In this document: positions 24,001 to 36,929 of the stretch, one piece after another
Layout: each line of letters begins with the position of its first letter
Position numbering within the stretch: position 1 is the stretch's first letter
Assembly: GCF_036669915.1 (NCBI RefSeq)
Contig: NC_089314.1
Span: forward strand, 8,484,958-8,548,957
Origin: Pocillopora verrucosa
Lineage: Eukaryota > Cnidaria > Anthozoa > Scleractinia > Pocilloporidae
Direction of reading: 5' to 3'
Length of the DNA stretch: 64,000 nt
Notes under the pieces: model-generated
Database searches by the model: none
The model's input: the letters and a program-made list of their open reading frames with translations, nothing else
Told to the model about the DNA's origin: nothing
Translations under genes and position numbers: made by a program

Positions 24001-24472
24001 AAAAATTAATTTTCGAATACAAAGACTAGCGCTTATGCCATCCTGAGCTCTACATCCTAGTATTTGCTACTACGTTTCCCATTGATATCTTGTAGCGATG
24101 AATTGGCTTGAAGGAAATTAAGAAAAATGCTATTTCAGTAATGTGGCATTTAGCTTGCCCGTTGTGGTAACTAAAATCAAACTCATTAAAATTGCTTAGA
24201 AATTTAATTTCTATGTCTATTTCTTGTCTGACAAGCTATTCCACAGGTCATAAAATACTGGCTCGTATCTGCGATAACAGTTTTGGCAGATCTTGGACCA
24301 TTTCTTTGTTTTTTTGGTACTCTTCTGTTTTAAGAAGGCAAGTTCATCTAAATTTCTAGCGTCGTCGCCATAAATATTTGATCAGCGAACCATCCATTTG
24401 CTTTACGTGTTAATGGCGATTAACTGTCACCTAATGCCAATGATTTGGAATTTTTTTGCTTTTTTTCCTTCT
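21072..24472. other. Intergenic spacer with one weak small ORF
   Basis: The left end holds the iGluR-B 3' UTR. The rest is AT-rich with A- and T-runs (for example 22594-22635). The only open frame with any feature is at 22279-22542 and is listed separately. The minus-strand frame at 22715-22945 lacks a domain or signal peptide and looks random. Confidence 0.5.
22279..22542 (+). CDS. Possible small secreted peptide precursor (87 aa)
   Basis: Not recognised. The frame starts at ATG 22279 and stops at TAA 22540-22542. The first ~18 residues include a hydrophobic run (ITFFFLTLLY) that could be a signal peptide. The rest is basic, with several dibasic sites (GRK, KTRR, DKR, NTRR) and a C-terminus RRQSLFQ. 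This layout is what neuropeptide or antimicrobial precursors can look like, and an N-terminal Gln after RR could become pyroglutamate. There is no repeated peptide, and the only Gly before a basic pair is in GRK. It could equally be a chance frame in AT-rich spacer. Confidence 0.25.
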   Translation: MNSFTFKITFFFLTLLYQNASHRSLGRKLKTRRHVSFDKRNQAEGRPHAILNEMQLFSNLLPVRMTGSFKFLHAASVRNTRRQSLFQ

Positions 24473-25626
24473 TCAGCGCTGCGGGTTGCACTCTGAGATG
24501 TGAAGTTTGAGATCACATCGCCGTGTAAAACAGATTTTGCAATATCGGCAGCGGTAAGGGGCGTTATCCGTATGAACGTGCATGTGGAACTTCAAATTGG
24601 ATAGCTTATTAAAGGCTTTTTCGCAGAGATTGCAGCGATACGGCTTCTCTCCTGTGTGTATAAGAACATGGTTGCGCAGATTGCCTTTTTGATGGAAACC
24701 TTTGCCACAGATATCACACACGAATTCTTTCAGATCACTGTGAGTGCGAATATGAGTCTTGAGCGTGGATGACCGATTGAAGGCTTTGTCGCAGATGTGG
24801 CATTTGTGGGGCTTCTCAGATGTGTGAATGATTTTGTGACGGCAAAGTGTGCTTGACAATCGAAATCCCTTGCCGCATATGGCGCACACAAACGGCTTGG
24901 CGCCAGTGTGGGATGGCATCTTTAGGTGGATCGTCAATGTATACTTCGTCTTAAAAATTTTACCGCACTGATCGCACTTATAGGGTTGCTTGACAGGACC
25001 CGTTTGATACGAAGAAGACAATCTTTTAGAACCTTCTCGTAGACTCCTTGGCTCTTCAAGCCCTCGGTGTTGAGACCGTTTGGAACCTTTTCCCGATCTC
25101 GTTTTATCTTTCGTTGCTGCACAGATAAATTCCTCCTTCTCTGTTCTTGATATTTCTTTTTGTTTGCTCATCTTCGCCTTGCTCTCTTTTTGATTTTGAC
25201 TTGGCGCCAATTCGCTGGTATAATCGCACTCTTCAAAGTAATTCTCATTGTTCGTATGCTTCTCCGTGTGATTTCCATTCACGTCCGTAGCTTCTTCTGA
25301 GGACGGACTCTGTTCTTGGAGAGATGAGCCCAGAAAGCCTGCTCTTGGAGCCAATCGATGCCAAAGACCAAGTGGCAAAGATCCTAAAATATGCACAATC
25401 CACAAGTCAGAAATGAGCCTTCGTCAACTCAAATTGGCCGAAGTCTACTGGAAATAAGAATTCACCTATTTTATCCGGAAATTTCCCATAGTAATCAAAA
25501 TAAATTACAGAACAGTATGGATGAGGGGGATAGTCAATATTTAAGTTACTTACCAGCAATGGAATAATCCTCTCTGTTGTTCCATTCCTGCTTCAGATGA
25601 CGCCGCAACAGGAATGACTTAGGCAT
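24473..25626 (-). CDS. SNAG-domain C2H2 zinc-finger transcription factor (Fezf/Gfi-type fingers)
   Basis: A nuclear DNA-binding protein, probably a repressor. Coding exons on the minus strand are 25626-25554 and 25383-24473, joined in phase, giving 327 residues. Exon 1 encodes [15 protein letters not shown], a SNAG motif, the class that recruits LSD1/CoREST-type corepressors in Snail and Gfi proteins. A low-complexity acidic then basic linker (residues ~40-160) follows, then six zinc fingers (~165-325). Fingers 2-4 carry segments such as [25 protein letters not shown] and GKGFHQKGN. These closely resemble Fezf fingers, as I recall that family. Finger 1 has five residues between its histidines (HLKMPSH). 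Finger 6 ends HISEC, a C2HC variant. Fezf proteins usually use an EH1 motif, not SNAG, so the subfamily is uncertain. Intron donor GCTG|gtaagt and acceptor ttttag are canonical. Confidence 0.85.
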
Positions 25627-28600
25627 CTTCCCTTGATTCCAAATTTATACCAACGGATTTTTTATGAACTTTTCGATCAGCAGATAGGAGAAGCAGCTGA
25701 ATATGAACGCCAAAAGGAATCTGCCGTTTCCTTGAAATGAGAATCTCGGAAATGTTGCCACTCGTGCTTGCACAGGTTTATAAATCCTCAAACGTTGGTA
25801 ATGTGTTAATATAATCAGTTTTTTTATTCTTTCGTATCCAATCGGCGCGTGTCACCAATATGTTTCAGGTTATTGTTATTGTTTACAAAGGCGCACTTGA
25901 TTGGTTAACAACAGGTTGTTAAGCACAGTCAGAAGGTATATGACTTAATTTTTCCTTTTTTTATTTTTCTTTTTTGGTTTCCGCAAACGACAAAATGCTA
26001 CATGATAAAGTTATCCACTGTTCAAGGACAGACAAACCTGCGCAACTGTCCTCTTACGAACATTAAAGGAATTCGGAGATTTATTCTGTGTTATCTCTCA
26101 ACTCTCCCCCCGGATCCAAGCCACCTGTCAAATGAGAATATGCGAGGTTAGCCCCGTAACAAAACATGAAAAACCGGTTATTGTAGGATGACAAAGCCAC
26201 TTTTTACTCCTAATTGCCTTTTCTCCTGGGTCTACGCGGGTGAAAATGTAGTTCTAGCAATAATCTGAAAATTTTCTCGAAATTGCAAGCAATTTGCTCA
26301 TTGGCGAACGAATGAAAATAATAATAAAAAAAGCTCAAGTTTTTTTGTACGGCAAGGTCGCAGCTGCGATGAAATTAATACTACAGAGCTCAGCTGGTAA
26401 CCACAATGTTTTGGTTTGCTAATGAACCTATCTCCTCCGCCTTTTCATAAATGAGCATTTTATGCTGGCTGACTTCGGTGAGTAATTAATTATTAAGGAA
26501 CTTCATGCGTTGTTTTGAGAAAGCAAACAATACTGGACAAGACTTAAAGCCACTTTCGTAAATTAACGCCGAGTACTGATTCTTTTCCGAAGTTCATTAG
26601 AACCTGGTAAAGATTAACGAAAATCGTTCCAACTTTACGAGGCGTTTCTGCGTGTATTGTTCATCTTCCGGTCCCTTTGAATTGATAAATATCAGTTCAA
26701 ACTGATTTGCTATTCTTAGCTTAAAAATTAAATCGTTTTACACATTTGAAACGCACAAGAGCCGACGATATGCTACTTTTCTTCGTACCCTGTTGAGCTA
26801 TTGACATCGCAATCAATTTTCTGAGTACATTAGGGCCTTCTACCTTCTCAAAAAAAAAATTGGTGAATATTACATTTGATAAAGCGGTTTCATTTCAATC
26901 CACGAATTTATTATGAATGCTCACTTGAAGACAAGCGTTAACGCCCCACAGGCCACGAATCATTATTATCAAAAAGGTGTAAATTGACTCATGGTCGACT
27001 TTGACTCAAATTGCAAACAATTTGGTCTCGTTGTTTGAAAAAGTACCAAGATGCAAGGTAACGACTTGTTGTGCGAAAAGATTCATCGAGATGTGATGAC
27101 TTCCTCTAAACAATGAATAATCTACAGATTTTATGAAAGTAGTAATCAAAAACCGCAAGTTATTCTCGGAACAAAATCGAAAGGCATCAATGAATTTAGA
27201 CAGAACTATCTAGATTAGAGAGCAGGTGTTTTACGAAATGGCGCTATGGCTGAAAACTTTTTGGGACCCCCGTACTGCTATAGTAGTTTTTGTAAATTCT
27301 GAAACTCCCCCAACCGCTGTGAAAATTAACGCTACAAATTAACGCGCTAAATTAATGAGACACGAACGCCAAATGACTCTCTCTCTCTCCCACTCGTGAA
27401 CAGTTCACTACGAAGGGAAATTTAAATTTGGATTTATTTTCGACTCGTAGAAAAGCTTTGGAATTTCTAAAAGAGATGAAAATTCTTGATTGTGCTTAAC
27501 AATTTTTAAATCTCTGCGATAAACCAAAACAGCAACGGAATCCTCTTTGAAGCAATAAAGGTTTCGTTAGGGTAAATCTCGACTTAAAACGGTTTAGGAA
27601 AATTGCATGTGAAATGAAATTGCCTGGATTCGCTTTGCAGATCTCCAAATAAAAACATTGATATAGGGCTGATGTGATGAGTAATGTAAAGGAAGTGTTG
27701 TTTGTAAACACGACGAATTGTTACACGGGAGATCATTAAAAGTTTTTCGGCACTGAGATTGTGTAAGACCAAAATGCACAAAAGGAAATGTCATTAGCGA
27801 AACACATGACGGAGGTATTGGTACATATAGTTGAAAAATATGATGAAAAAAACATATAGAACGAAGATCCAAAGTTAAAGTTATGCAACGTCCTGTAGTC
27901 AGACGAATTCAGACAATTTTCAATTAGATCAGAAGACGACATTTTGACCCAAAACTAATTTACAAAAGTTAAAGAAGGCTCCATGGACTTTCAGGCGCGA
28001 CAAACTGTAATTATGTTTCCACAATGTGTTCTCCGTGATCATTTCAGGGAATAAATGAGATAAGATTTTATTCCAAGGTATCATTTGGCGATTCCCTCAC
28101 ACAGCGACTGATGAAATAGTAAAACGTTTTGACGTGCGTCAAACCTTCAAACACAAGCTATCGCCTAGTCAGGGGTCTTATCAACTCTGTCAAGGACCCA
28201 GAAATATTCATTTGCGAGAAATCAGTACAAAAAAAAAAAGAACTGTAAAAAGATAACAAAAAATGAATAAATTACTAAGAAATCTCTCGATAGCAGAGTC
28301 TCTCAACGATGTTTTTAGAGGCGTAAATAGATTGTAAGCAATCTTTGCTTATTCCTACGTTGAAACTAAAATATCTCCTCTCTTCAGGCTTGAATATGGC
28401 AGGTTAATTAGCTAGCAAAGCTCTTTTTGTATGCACGATTTTGACAGCTTTTTGGGCTTGAGGTAACCTACAAGGCCAATAGTGTGTAAAAATATAACGA
28501 ATTGAGGGTTCCGCCTCCTGGTCGAAATTTTAAGTCGTATGCAAAATTTTCGCGCCCGATGTCTAAAGTCCAACAACGCCGTCTGAAAGTTCCTGATTAC

Positions 28601-31001
28601 ATACTACTGTTCCAAAATTCCTTTTCTCCGTCTAAAAGTAAAACGTGATCTCATATTGTCATTGAATTGATTACGATCTTAGCTCTAAAAATAATCAGTC
28701 GGTTGCCATGTGACTCTGTGGGAGAGGATTTTGTTTCCGTGAGCAGCCCTCGGATCCGTATCAATCCCCTGTAATGAGCCACCCATTATTTTAACAAAGG
28801 ATACCAACATGTCATAAACAGAGAATAGGATTTCAAGAGAAAAACACAGGGAAGCTTGATAAAAACACAAGATGGTAAAAGAACCTGCTCGACGTAACAG
28901 GTACTGGGTTATTTACAATAGCTTAGGACTATAGTTGATCAAGTGTCAGTTTAGAAAATAAAACCAAATATTTTCCGAAAGCGATTGATATCGTCTGAAG
29001 AAAATAATATCCTCTAAAGGAAAACAGATGCCATGGCCCTGATTTCGTTTATTTTTAGATTTCCTCAAAACAGGAAGCGATTCCAGTCGCTAAAAGTATT
29101 TTTCAGTTGTTGACTGCTGAGTTATTGGTTTTTGTCTCTCATAGCTAGAGAACTACATGTATATAGGTGTGTTTTGACGGCGAAAAAAAGACGCTCAAAT
29201 TGGATTAACAAAACTCCAGTTAGATCAAGCTGAACTTTGCTTTTTATACCGCGGCTTTCATCCACACAGCGGTCAAATGTCAGGCATGCGCAAGGAAAAT
29301 ATTTCTGGCTTGTGTCGAATCAATTTCTCGCGCAAAACATTGTAAAGGAAAAGCGCCGTTTCGCATAACAAGCAAAAGAGAATTGAAACCTTCATAAAAA
29401 TCTGTAAACGTTATGAAAAAACAAGGGAAAGAAAATTGGAGACTTTCGAACAAACTGTAAACTACGTATTCACGAAAAACATGATCAATCCAGATCCTTT
29501 TTTTTTTTTTTTTTACAGAGACGTAATACCTTATATAACCGCTAAGCACTCAAACTATAAGGGTCAAAGTTTACCGAGAGCGCGTTTTGAAAGATCAAGC
29601 CTATGTTTTTGATCACTTCACCGGTGCTTTCCGATAGCTTATCGAAATTGTTGATAGCTGCAGTTTCTTCCCTAAATTGTACTTTTCAGAATAAAAATTT
29701 TTGTATGATATACGTCCTTTTTTTAGGGAGGGGGTTCTTTGAAAATTTGTCTTTATTCATATTTCTGTATTTTTCTTTATTCATATTTCTGTATCGTTTA
29801 TGTCCGCGCGACTGTTTATGCTCAGCGTTTAGTCTCCTGCTGAAAGTACATCTTAAAAACCATGAATTATAGAATAAAATAAAACAAAACAAACTACGTA
29901 CAAGGTACTCGTTGGGTACCTTGGGTCCATGAAAAAACATCATAAAAACTAATCGCGAACGCACTTTAAAAGGTTTTCGCATATTTTTATGGGTTCAATC
30001 ACTTCATTTTGCATTCATAAAATTAATAAAGAATTTTGATAAACAGGTGATTAAAGAATACATTGTCTTCCCCTTCGCAAATCTCACCAAAGGAGATAGT
30101 TTTCAAAGTTAAGGTTTTTACAATCTTGAATGTTTTTGTTTTTATCTAAAATACAAAAGGTCGTCAAAAGTTTTTTGTTCACTTGCAAAAGAAGATTCGA
30201 CTTCCGTTTTACAAAAATTATACAAGGGTGAACCGATCATTATGAAGCTTTTTTGGAAGAGATGCACAGTACTTGCTGCCTCCTTTATAAGAATTGAAGA
30301 GAGGTCACGCATCGTGCGTAAGACACATTTCCGCCTGACATGCCAATATCGCTCAAACGGAACTCAACACTGCGTCACTACAAGTCACATGATCGGCTCA
30401 CAGGTTCAATCGGAATAGCCAAAGCTGTAAGTAATCGATGACGGTTTCTAAAATCACAACCCTTTAGCCTTGGTATATCGTCTTCCAGGTATGAATTCCA
30501 ATACAGTGTATTTTGCTTAAACCTGCATGACATTTGACGCAACGCTCTTCTGCTAGAGAGCCTTGGCCGATCTTGCAGGTCTTGACTTCCTGTGAAACAT
30601 TCATGTTGACTTCTATGACTCATTCATCCACAGAATATTCTGTTCTTCTGTTTCGTTTCTTCCATGGTTTTGTCTGTGTTTCGGCTGACTAGTTTCCCGT
30701 AACATCGTTAAAGTTTTGGCCTTTAGCGCTATTCATTGTTCAGATTGATCTGACATGTGATGATAAATGAAGATTTGATCAAAATCGAGAGATCAATCAG
30801 ACTCAGGTCAGATTCCAAATCTCGCCTATGAATAATGTCGTTTGGTAAATAGAATAACAAAGACAATAAGTTTCTGTTTCGTTCTGGTAGAACATTTAAT
30901 AGTCACATGAACATAATGTTAACAAAAAGGCAAATATAAAGGGAATCATTAAGACATATCAGCTCTTACTACATCTTATGTTTTTATCAATTGAGACGAT
31001 T

Positions 31002-32090
31002 AAATGGCTTAGGTCATCGGAATATGGTTAATCGTAACCCGCAATGATTTAAAGTAAAATGGTTTAGCGTGACCATAAATGGTTTAGCGTGACGACAAAT
31101 GGTTAGCGTGACGACAAATGGTTTACCACAAACCGAAATGGTTTAGTGTTGCAGCAGTTGGTTTACGCCGTCCACTCGACGTTCAACACAGGAAGAAATT
31201 ATTTCTGTAGCCTCGTCTACTAGACTCAGCGAGCATTTTTCCGACAATAATCATTTTTTTTATGTTTGCTTATTTTAGCTTGTTAGCTAATAAATTTATA
31301 CCCTCATCATCTTATCATATCAGTAAGTAAATGATATTTCGGATGGAACCGTTGCTGAACGTTCAGTAGCTGAATAATCAGCAAGTGAAAATGAAAGAAA
31401 GCTTAAGCTTACATTTCGCAATAATATATTTTTACTATATGATTAAAAACTATATGGTTATGTGTAGTCTATGGTGAAAACTGCTGTACTTTAAATAGAG
31501 AATTCTTACCATGGTTACGCGTGACCATGGTAAGAATTCTCCATTTTACGTCCTAAAGATAAAATAAGAACCTGGAAACAAAATGAATGACAAAAATACA
31601 CATTAAATGCATCATTTTATGCGACAGCACATTTACAGTTTAGACAGTCATAACCATAGCTAGGAAACGTGACGTAAAGCGATTCATAGTTTTAAGACGA
31701 TGGAACTACAACTAAAGGGCGCCTAAAAACTTTTAAGAACTGGAAGGTTGTGACGTAAGACCCCACATAGACTGTTCCATTTCAAGCTTGACGTGTCCAT
31801 TTCACTTTAGTAATTTTGGCGGTTGCGATGTAAACTAACTGCTGTAACACTAAACCATATCAGTTTGTGCTAAACCATTTGTCGTCATGCTTAACCATTT
31901 GGAGTCACGCTAAATCGTTTCACTTTATGGTGAGTTGTTTAATGTGATACTAAACCATTGCGGCTTACGATCAACCGTTTACCGATAACTCTAAGCCGTT
32001 TGTGTCAAGTCACTGAACCAAAGTACAGGTAACTGAACCGTTTGTCATTTCGGCACTGAACCATTTCAGTTAATACTTGACCACTCGTGT
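31002..32090. mobile_element. Foldback-type element with repeat-array arms
   Basis: The left arm (about 31002-31170) is built of tandem ~18-20-bp units with the core 'aaatggttta(g/c)'. The right arm (about 31826-32001) is its diverged reverse complement in the same order, starting and ending with matching words: 'aaatggcttag' at left and 'ctaagccgttt' at right. Further 'ctgaacc(g/a)ttt' units extend to about 32090. A 44-bp near-perfect palindrome sits near the middle (31498-31541). There is no coding frame inside, so this looks like a non-autonomous DNA transposon of foldback type. Confidence 0.75.
31498..31541. repeat. 44-bp near-perfect palindrome
   Basis: The sequence reads the same on both strands except for one base pair. 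It is centred on acgcgt at 31517-31522 and contains 'gagaattcttaccatggt' in each arm. It lies close to the midpoint of the foldback element at 31002-32090. Confidence 0.9.
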
Positions 32091-33195
32091 TTTTATTGAA
32101 TCAGTTCAACAAGGGTGGCTACACAGTTTCTGAATTGTATAATAATTGTTTGAATATTTCATTTCACCTAAGGTGACTTGTCTATTTGTATTTTAAATAA
32201 ATCTCCTACGATAAGTTAAACCGTTCTCCAAAAGACAATTTGACCATTTCTGTTCATTACAAACCATCTATTATGCCTGTATTTTTGGCGGTGACGGCCA
32301 CCTATACAGTTCCGCACTGAGATGATTGCGTAGTTCGGGTTGGTGTGTCGCGACATGCCGTTTTGCAATAAAAAAAATAGGAAAGAAAACATTAGTTAAT
32401 ACACACGAAAGTTGCTTTGTGACTTTGCTTTCCACACAACTTTTCGTAACTTTAAGAATCACGGGTTTGAAGTTAAGCAAGTTTTCCTGTTCTTGAAGTG
32501 TAAATCGAGTTTCGACTGTGACCGAATCTGGTGTTACAAAAGAGCTCGTTTTTAACCCAAGAGAGCATTACCTTTTCAGGGATATGTTTATCACTTAAGC
32601 TTAAAGACGCTTCGGCAGTGCGTTGCGAACCTTAATCATGGAGTTATTACGACCAGCACAGGTTCCACACGATGTCACCTGCAAACTATTTGATTTACTT
32701 TTACGAACTGCTTAGATCATAAGACCTTTTCAACACATATTCTCGAATATTATGATAGGATGCAAAGTACTCACTTAATTTAGGTCTTTCTAGTTTTCTT
32801 AATGTAACACAAGCTAATTACTCTCACGGGGTTATAACTTGTGATTACCAATGATTTGATAATAGAATGATGATAACGTAATTGAGCATTGAACCATTTG
32901 GCTAAATTAACCATCATTTGAAATTTAGATGGAGATCAATGTCTGATCAACTTATAAATGTGTATAGGTGGCTATGTGATACGTAAATGGTATCTGAAAA
33001 ATGAAATAATATTACTTAAACGAAACAGAATCACTTTCGATCACTGGAGTGACACAGCAACTATCATTATTTTTTTCCCAATGAAACTTTTTATCAATAA
33101 AAAAAATACTTTTGGGTCACTCTCCTCTCGAAGAAACAGAGAGCTCTGTTTGTTTAATTGTTTTTTTTTTTTCTTTTTGTTCTGTAACATAGATA

Positions 33196-36100
33196 ATGGC
33201 GTCTCGCCTGAGTAATGATGAACTGCCACAAATGCACGATAAGACCGCCAGCAGACAGAGAGAAAGTTCGTCTTCACAGAAAACCTCTCTTTCTGTCCTA
33301 TGTATTTTGTTTGTGGAGCTTTGTGAACGTCTAACATTTTACGGTTTAACAGCAAATCTAGTGTTTTACTGTAGAGATGTTCTCAAGCTTTCTTCACCGT
33401 TCCCAAGCACAATTGCGTTAGCATTTCAAGGTAAGATATCTCCTCAGAATCTAAAAAACAAAAGAGCACTTTTCGATGGAGTGCGATGAACCAAAACCAA
33501 AATAACAACACAAAGCCTAATTACAGAAAGAAAGCCAGTCAAAACAAGGACGATTGTCACGCCCTGAAAAGCGTGTAAACATAGGTTTTAGTTTTGCTTC
33601 TACTGTATAAGAAGATGGTGACACTGTTCTACCAATTGGAGCGCGTAATGAAACAAAACAGTAGTAGAAAACTATGTAAAATTTTCTCATGCATATTATT
33701 TTTTGTGCTACTCTTAAAAGCAAAACCTTGTAACTCCTGAGGCAAAAAAAAAATGAGACCTGATGATTTCTCATGGTTACAAGTCTTACTCAGGGAGATG
33801 AACGCCTTGAAGCCATATCTTGCAAGTTCTTTCGTAAGAAAGACGACCTTCCCCTCCCTGTTCAAGCAATTCAGAGGGAAAGCTGCTTTCCCTGAAAGGC
33901 GCGCTTTATATTATAGGCATGCTTTCTAAGTATGCATCTATTCTCATTCGTTAGAATTCTTAACATTCATAGTGTTGTTAGACGAATTCTCAAGCCTACT
34001 CAAGCTAGATTTTCGCCACTATCACTGCCAGTCTTTGTGGGATGGGGTGGGGCCCATTTCCAGAACGGCAGCGGGTCATTGACCTTACGGTTCAAACAAT
34101 TCCTAAGTAGTTTGCAGAGCTTCTCATAATTTTCCCTTGTTCCCAGGGGAAAACCTGTGCTTCTTTGAAAGCCTTGGGAAACCCTTGGTACGTATCATAT
34201 CCTCGACTTTCTTCTGACATGGCTTACGTGCTCTTAATGGTGTTAAAAGTTTAAGAGACGCAGAGAGAATTTCAGACAAAAAAGGACATAGCGTTATTTT
34301 TCTCTGGCCATTTTGGTGAATGACATACTTATTTACTTATACAGAGGTTATTTTCTTCCCACCAGGAACATGCTTCTTCACTCCTGTCATTGGCGGTTGG
34401 CTGGCTGACACCGTAACGGGGAGATACAACGCTATATATGGAAGCTCCTTACTCTACATAGTCGGCACCGTCCTTCTTACAGCCACCTCTTATAACTACC
34501 CAAAGGCTTATGCTTTGAGTATTCCAAGTAAAGGTGCATTCCTAACTGTCTCGCTTATCTTAATTGCCATAGCAACTGGAGGAATCAAGGCTAACGTGTC
34601 CCCGCTAGGAGCAGACCAAGTCAAACACGAAGGAAAAGAAAAGATCCAGAAATTTTTTGACTGGTTTTACTGGTTTATACAGGTTGGATCCCTGATCGCT
34701 TTCACGGCCGTTGTGTATGTCCAACAGGAAGTGTCTTTTTTCTACGGCTACTTAATAACTGCCTTGTCCATGATTTTAGCAACCTTGTTGTTGTTGTTAG
34801 GAAGAAACCACTACATAGTTCATCCACCAAAAGGAAGCTACCTGACCGACTCCCTACGAATTATTGGCGTTGGTATCAAAAACAAACTCCGCTGCAAGAG
34901 TTATTTTACTCAAACTCACTGGCTCGATGGAGCTAAGGATGTTATGGGAGGAGAATTTTCAGAGGAAATGGTGGAAGCTGTCAAATCAGTGGTTCGTCTG
35001 CTTCCAATATTCTTCACATTTATCTTCTACTGGACAATATTCGGCCAGGTTAGAAAATGAACAACAATTTTAATATAGAGCCTGCATAAGTGACTGAAGA
35101 GGCCTCAAGAGGCATCCTCACTTGAAACGCGAGGACTATAAGAGTACCCATCTAACCCGTAAGCTTCGTTTCACCTCAGTCACTAGTCAATGACTCATTT
35201 AAAATGTGACAAAATCCCGAGCGAGTAAACACTTTACCCATTTACTTAGCGCAGTAGACAGAAAGATGCGCCATTCAAAATAAACTTTTATTTAGTTCTT
35301 AAACGTTTCAGGCTTCGATTCAAGAAAACCCGAAAATTGCATTTTTTCGTCTCTTAAGAAATGTCGCAAAGAGTGAAAATGGTTGTTGTTGTTTTTTGTT
35401 TGTTTGTTGTCGTTTGCCAACTTATGCTAATTTTCCTTTGCTCGCTCATGATCGGTCGTGGAAAACCCACAGATAGCATCGCTGCCGTTTCGAAACTCAT
35501 AGAAATTATTGTTTTATTGTGTTCTTTTGGTTGGTTGGTTGGTCGTTTGTATTTTGCTTATTCTTCATCATCCCTTTTTCTTTATTTCAGCACTTCAAAT
35601 GTTCGTTTTTATCAAGGTTTCAAAGAGTCACTCATTTTAAGTTGGTGTGAATTTTTTCATTTTCTTTCAGGGCCTTACCACGTACCTATTGCAAGGCTCT
35701 TACATGAAGTTGAAAATCAACGATAAGTTCTCATTTCCCGCAGCTTCACTGGCCATATTTGAAAATGCGTCTTTGTTAGTTTTGATTCCATTTATTGATC
35801 GAGTTGTCTACCCAGGCCTCCGTCGTTTTGGCTTCAACTTCACTCCTCTACGCAGAATCGGCGTTGGATTGATTTTTGCTGCTGGTTCTGTGGCCTTGGC
35901 AGGAATCATCGAAATTGAGCGAAAAAAAGATTATGGAAGGGTCCAGCAAAATGTTTTCAATACAACCATAAATGCATCAACTATGAGTGTGTTTTATCAA
36001 GTGCCACAGTATATACTCCAAGGAGCAAGTGAAGCTTTGGTGTCTGTAACAGGTAAATAGCAAAATGCTGCTGCTGCGAGGACGAAACTATCGGAAAATA

Positions 36101-36929
36101 TATACTCCTACCACTCCCCTTCCAGTTAATTTAGTTGATGAGCGCGTGGTATTGCAACGATGCATGACGCAAAGAAAAGGAAGGGATTTTTACTAAGAGG
36201 GGCTTTCGAGTATATATCACAAAGGTTTCTAGCCCAAAACTCTTTCTTAAGTCAAGGTTGAGGTTCCATATGCATGATGTTGCAAGCAAAGCTATGCCTT
36301 TAAAGTCCATATTTAGATTAGTCGTCGGGCTCGTGATCCCACTTACTCGGTAGCTGTTGAAGGTATAGCTAAAATTTCAAATACTTTTTTTTTATGCTTA
36401 ACTGGTAGATATTTATTAACTTCCATCCTTCTCTGGTTTGGTGTCCCCTGAGCAGGTGATAATTCTAAGATACATTTACGTTTAAGTTTGTGCTTGGTGA
36501 TAGTGCCTCGTGGGATGAAAATTTGTAACCTATGGTGAATATACCACAAACTTATATATCTCTTTCTACCTAGGTCTTGAATTTGCCTATTCCCAGTCTC
36601 CACCCGAGTTGCGTGGCGTGGTAATGGGTGTGTGCTTGGCTATGATTGGTCTGGGTTACTTTGTAGCGAGCTTGCTGGCGTCGATTGTCAAACACGTTTC
36701 ACGTAGCGAGTGGTATCCGGATAACCTCAATAAGGGCACACTCGAGTACTACATGTTCCTATTGTCTGGGCTTATGTTGGTTAACTTGACTGTGTTCCTG
36801 TTCTTAGCAGTGAGGTATCGCTATGTGGTCTGTGATCAAGACAACCCTGAAGATGATGAGCGCGTTGAGAGAAAAAAGAGCTCTTCAAGCTTTTCGAATA
36901 TTTCCCAAAACGATCTTGATAACCGCTAA
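33196..36929 (+). CDS. POT/SLC15-family peptide transporter, copy 1
   Basis: A predicted proton-coupled oligopeptide (or peptide/histidine) transporter, a multi-pass membrane protein of the major facilitator fold. Coding exons 33196-33430, 34366-35048, 35671-36052 and 36574-36929 join in phase, giving 551 residues. ATG 33196 lies just after a good acceptor (aacatag), suggesting a 5' non-coding exon upstream. The N-terminal helix 1 has ELCERLTFYG, with E41, E44 and R45 matching the family ExxER proton-coupling motif. GGWLADT, GGIKANVSPLGADQV and WFYWFIQVGSL match the two classical PTR2 signatures. Hydrophobic segments run to about residue 515, and a charged, Ser-rich tail follows. It resembles SLC15A4/PHT more than the intestinal PEPT type because no large extracellular domain is present. 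The substrate is unknown. Confidence 0.85.

Larger units (their letters stand above)
25627..33192. other. Long gene-poor region
   Basis: About 7.5 kb with no convincing gene. The many short frames, such as 27496-27942, 29280-29549, 29603-29872 and 30378-30623, have no domain, signal or splice support. The left end probably holds the zinc-finger gene's promoter. The main structure is the foldback element near 31002-32090. The right end leads into the first transporter gene. Confidence 0.5.

Noticed and set aside
27496..27942. Cluster of minus-strand open frames
   Set aside because: Overlapping frames in AT-rich spacer with no recognisable protein features.
31040..31150. CRISPR-like array
   Set aside because: The units are adjacent imperfect repeats without unique spacers, mirrored on the other arm; this is a eukaryotic foldback element.
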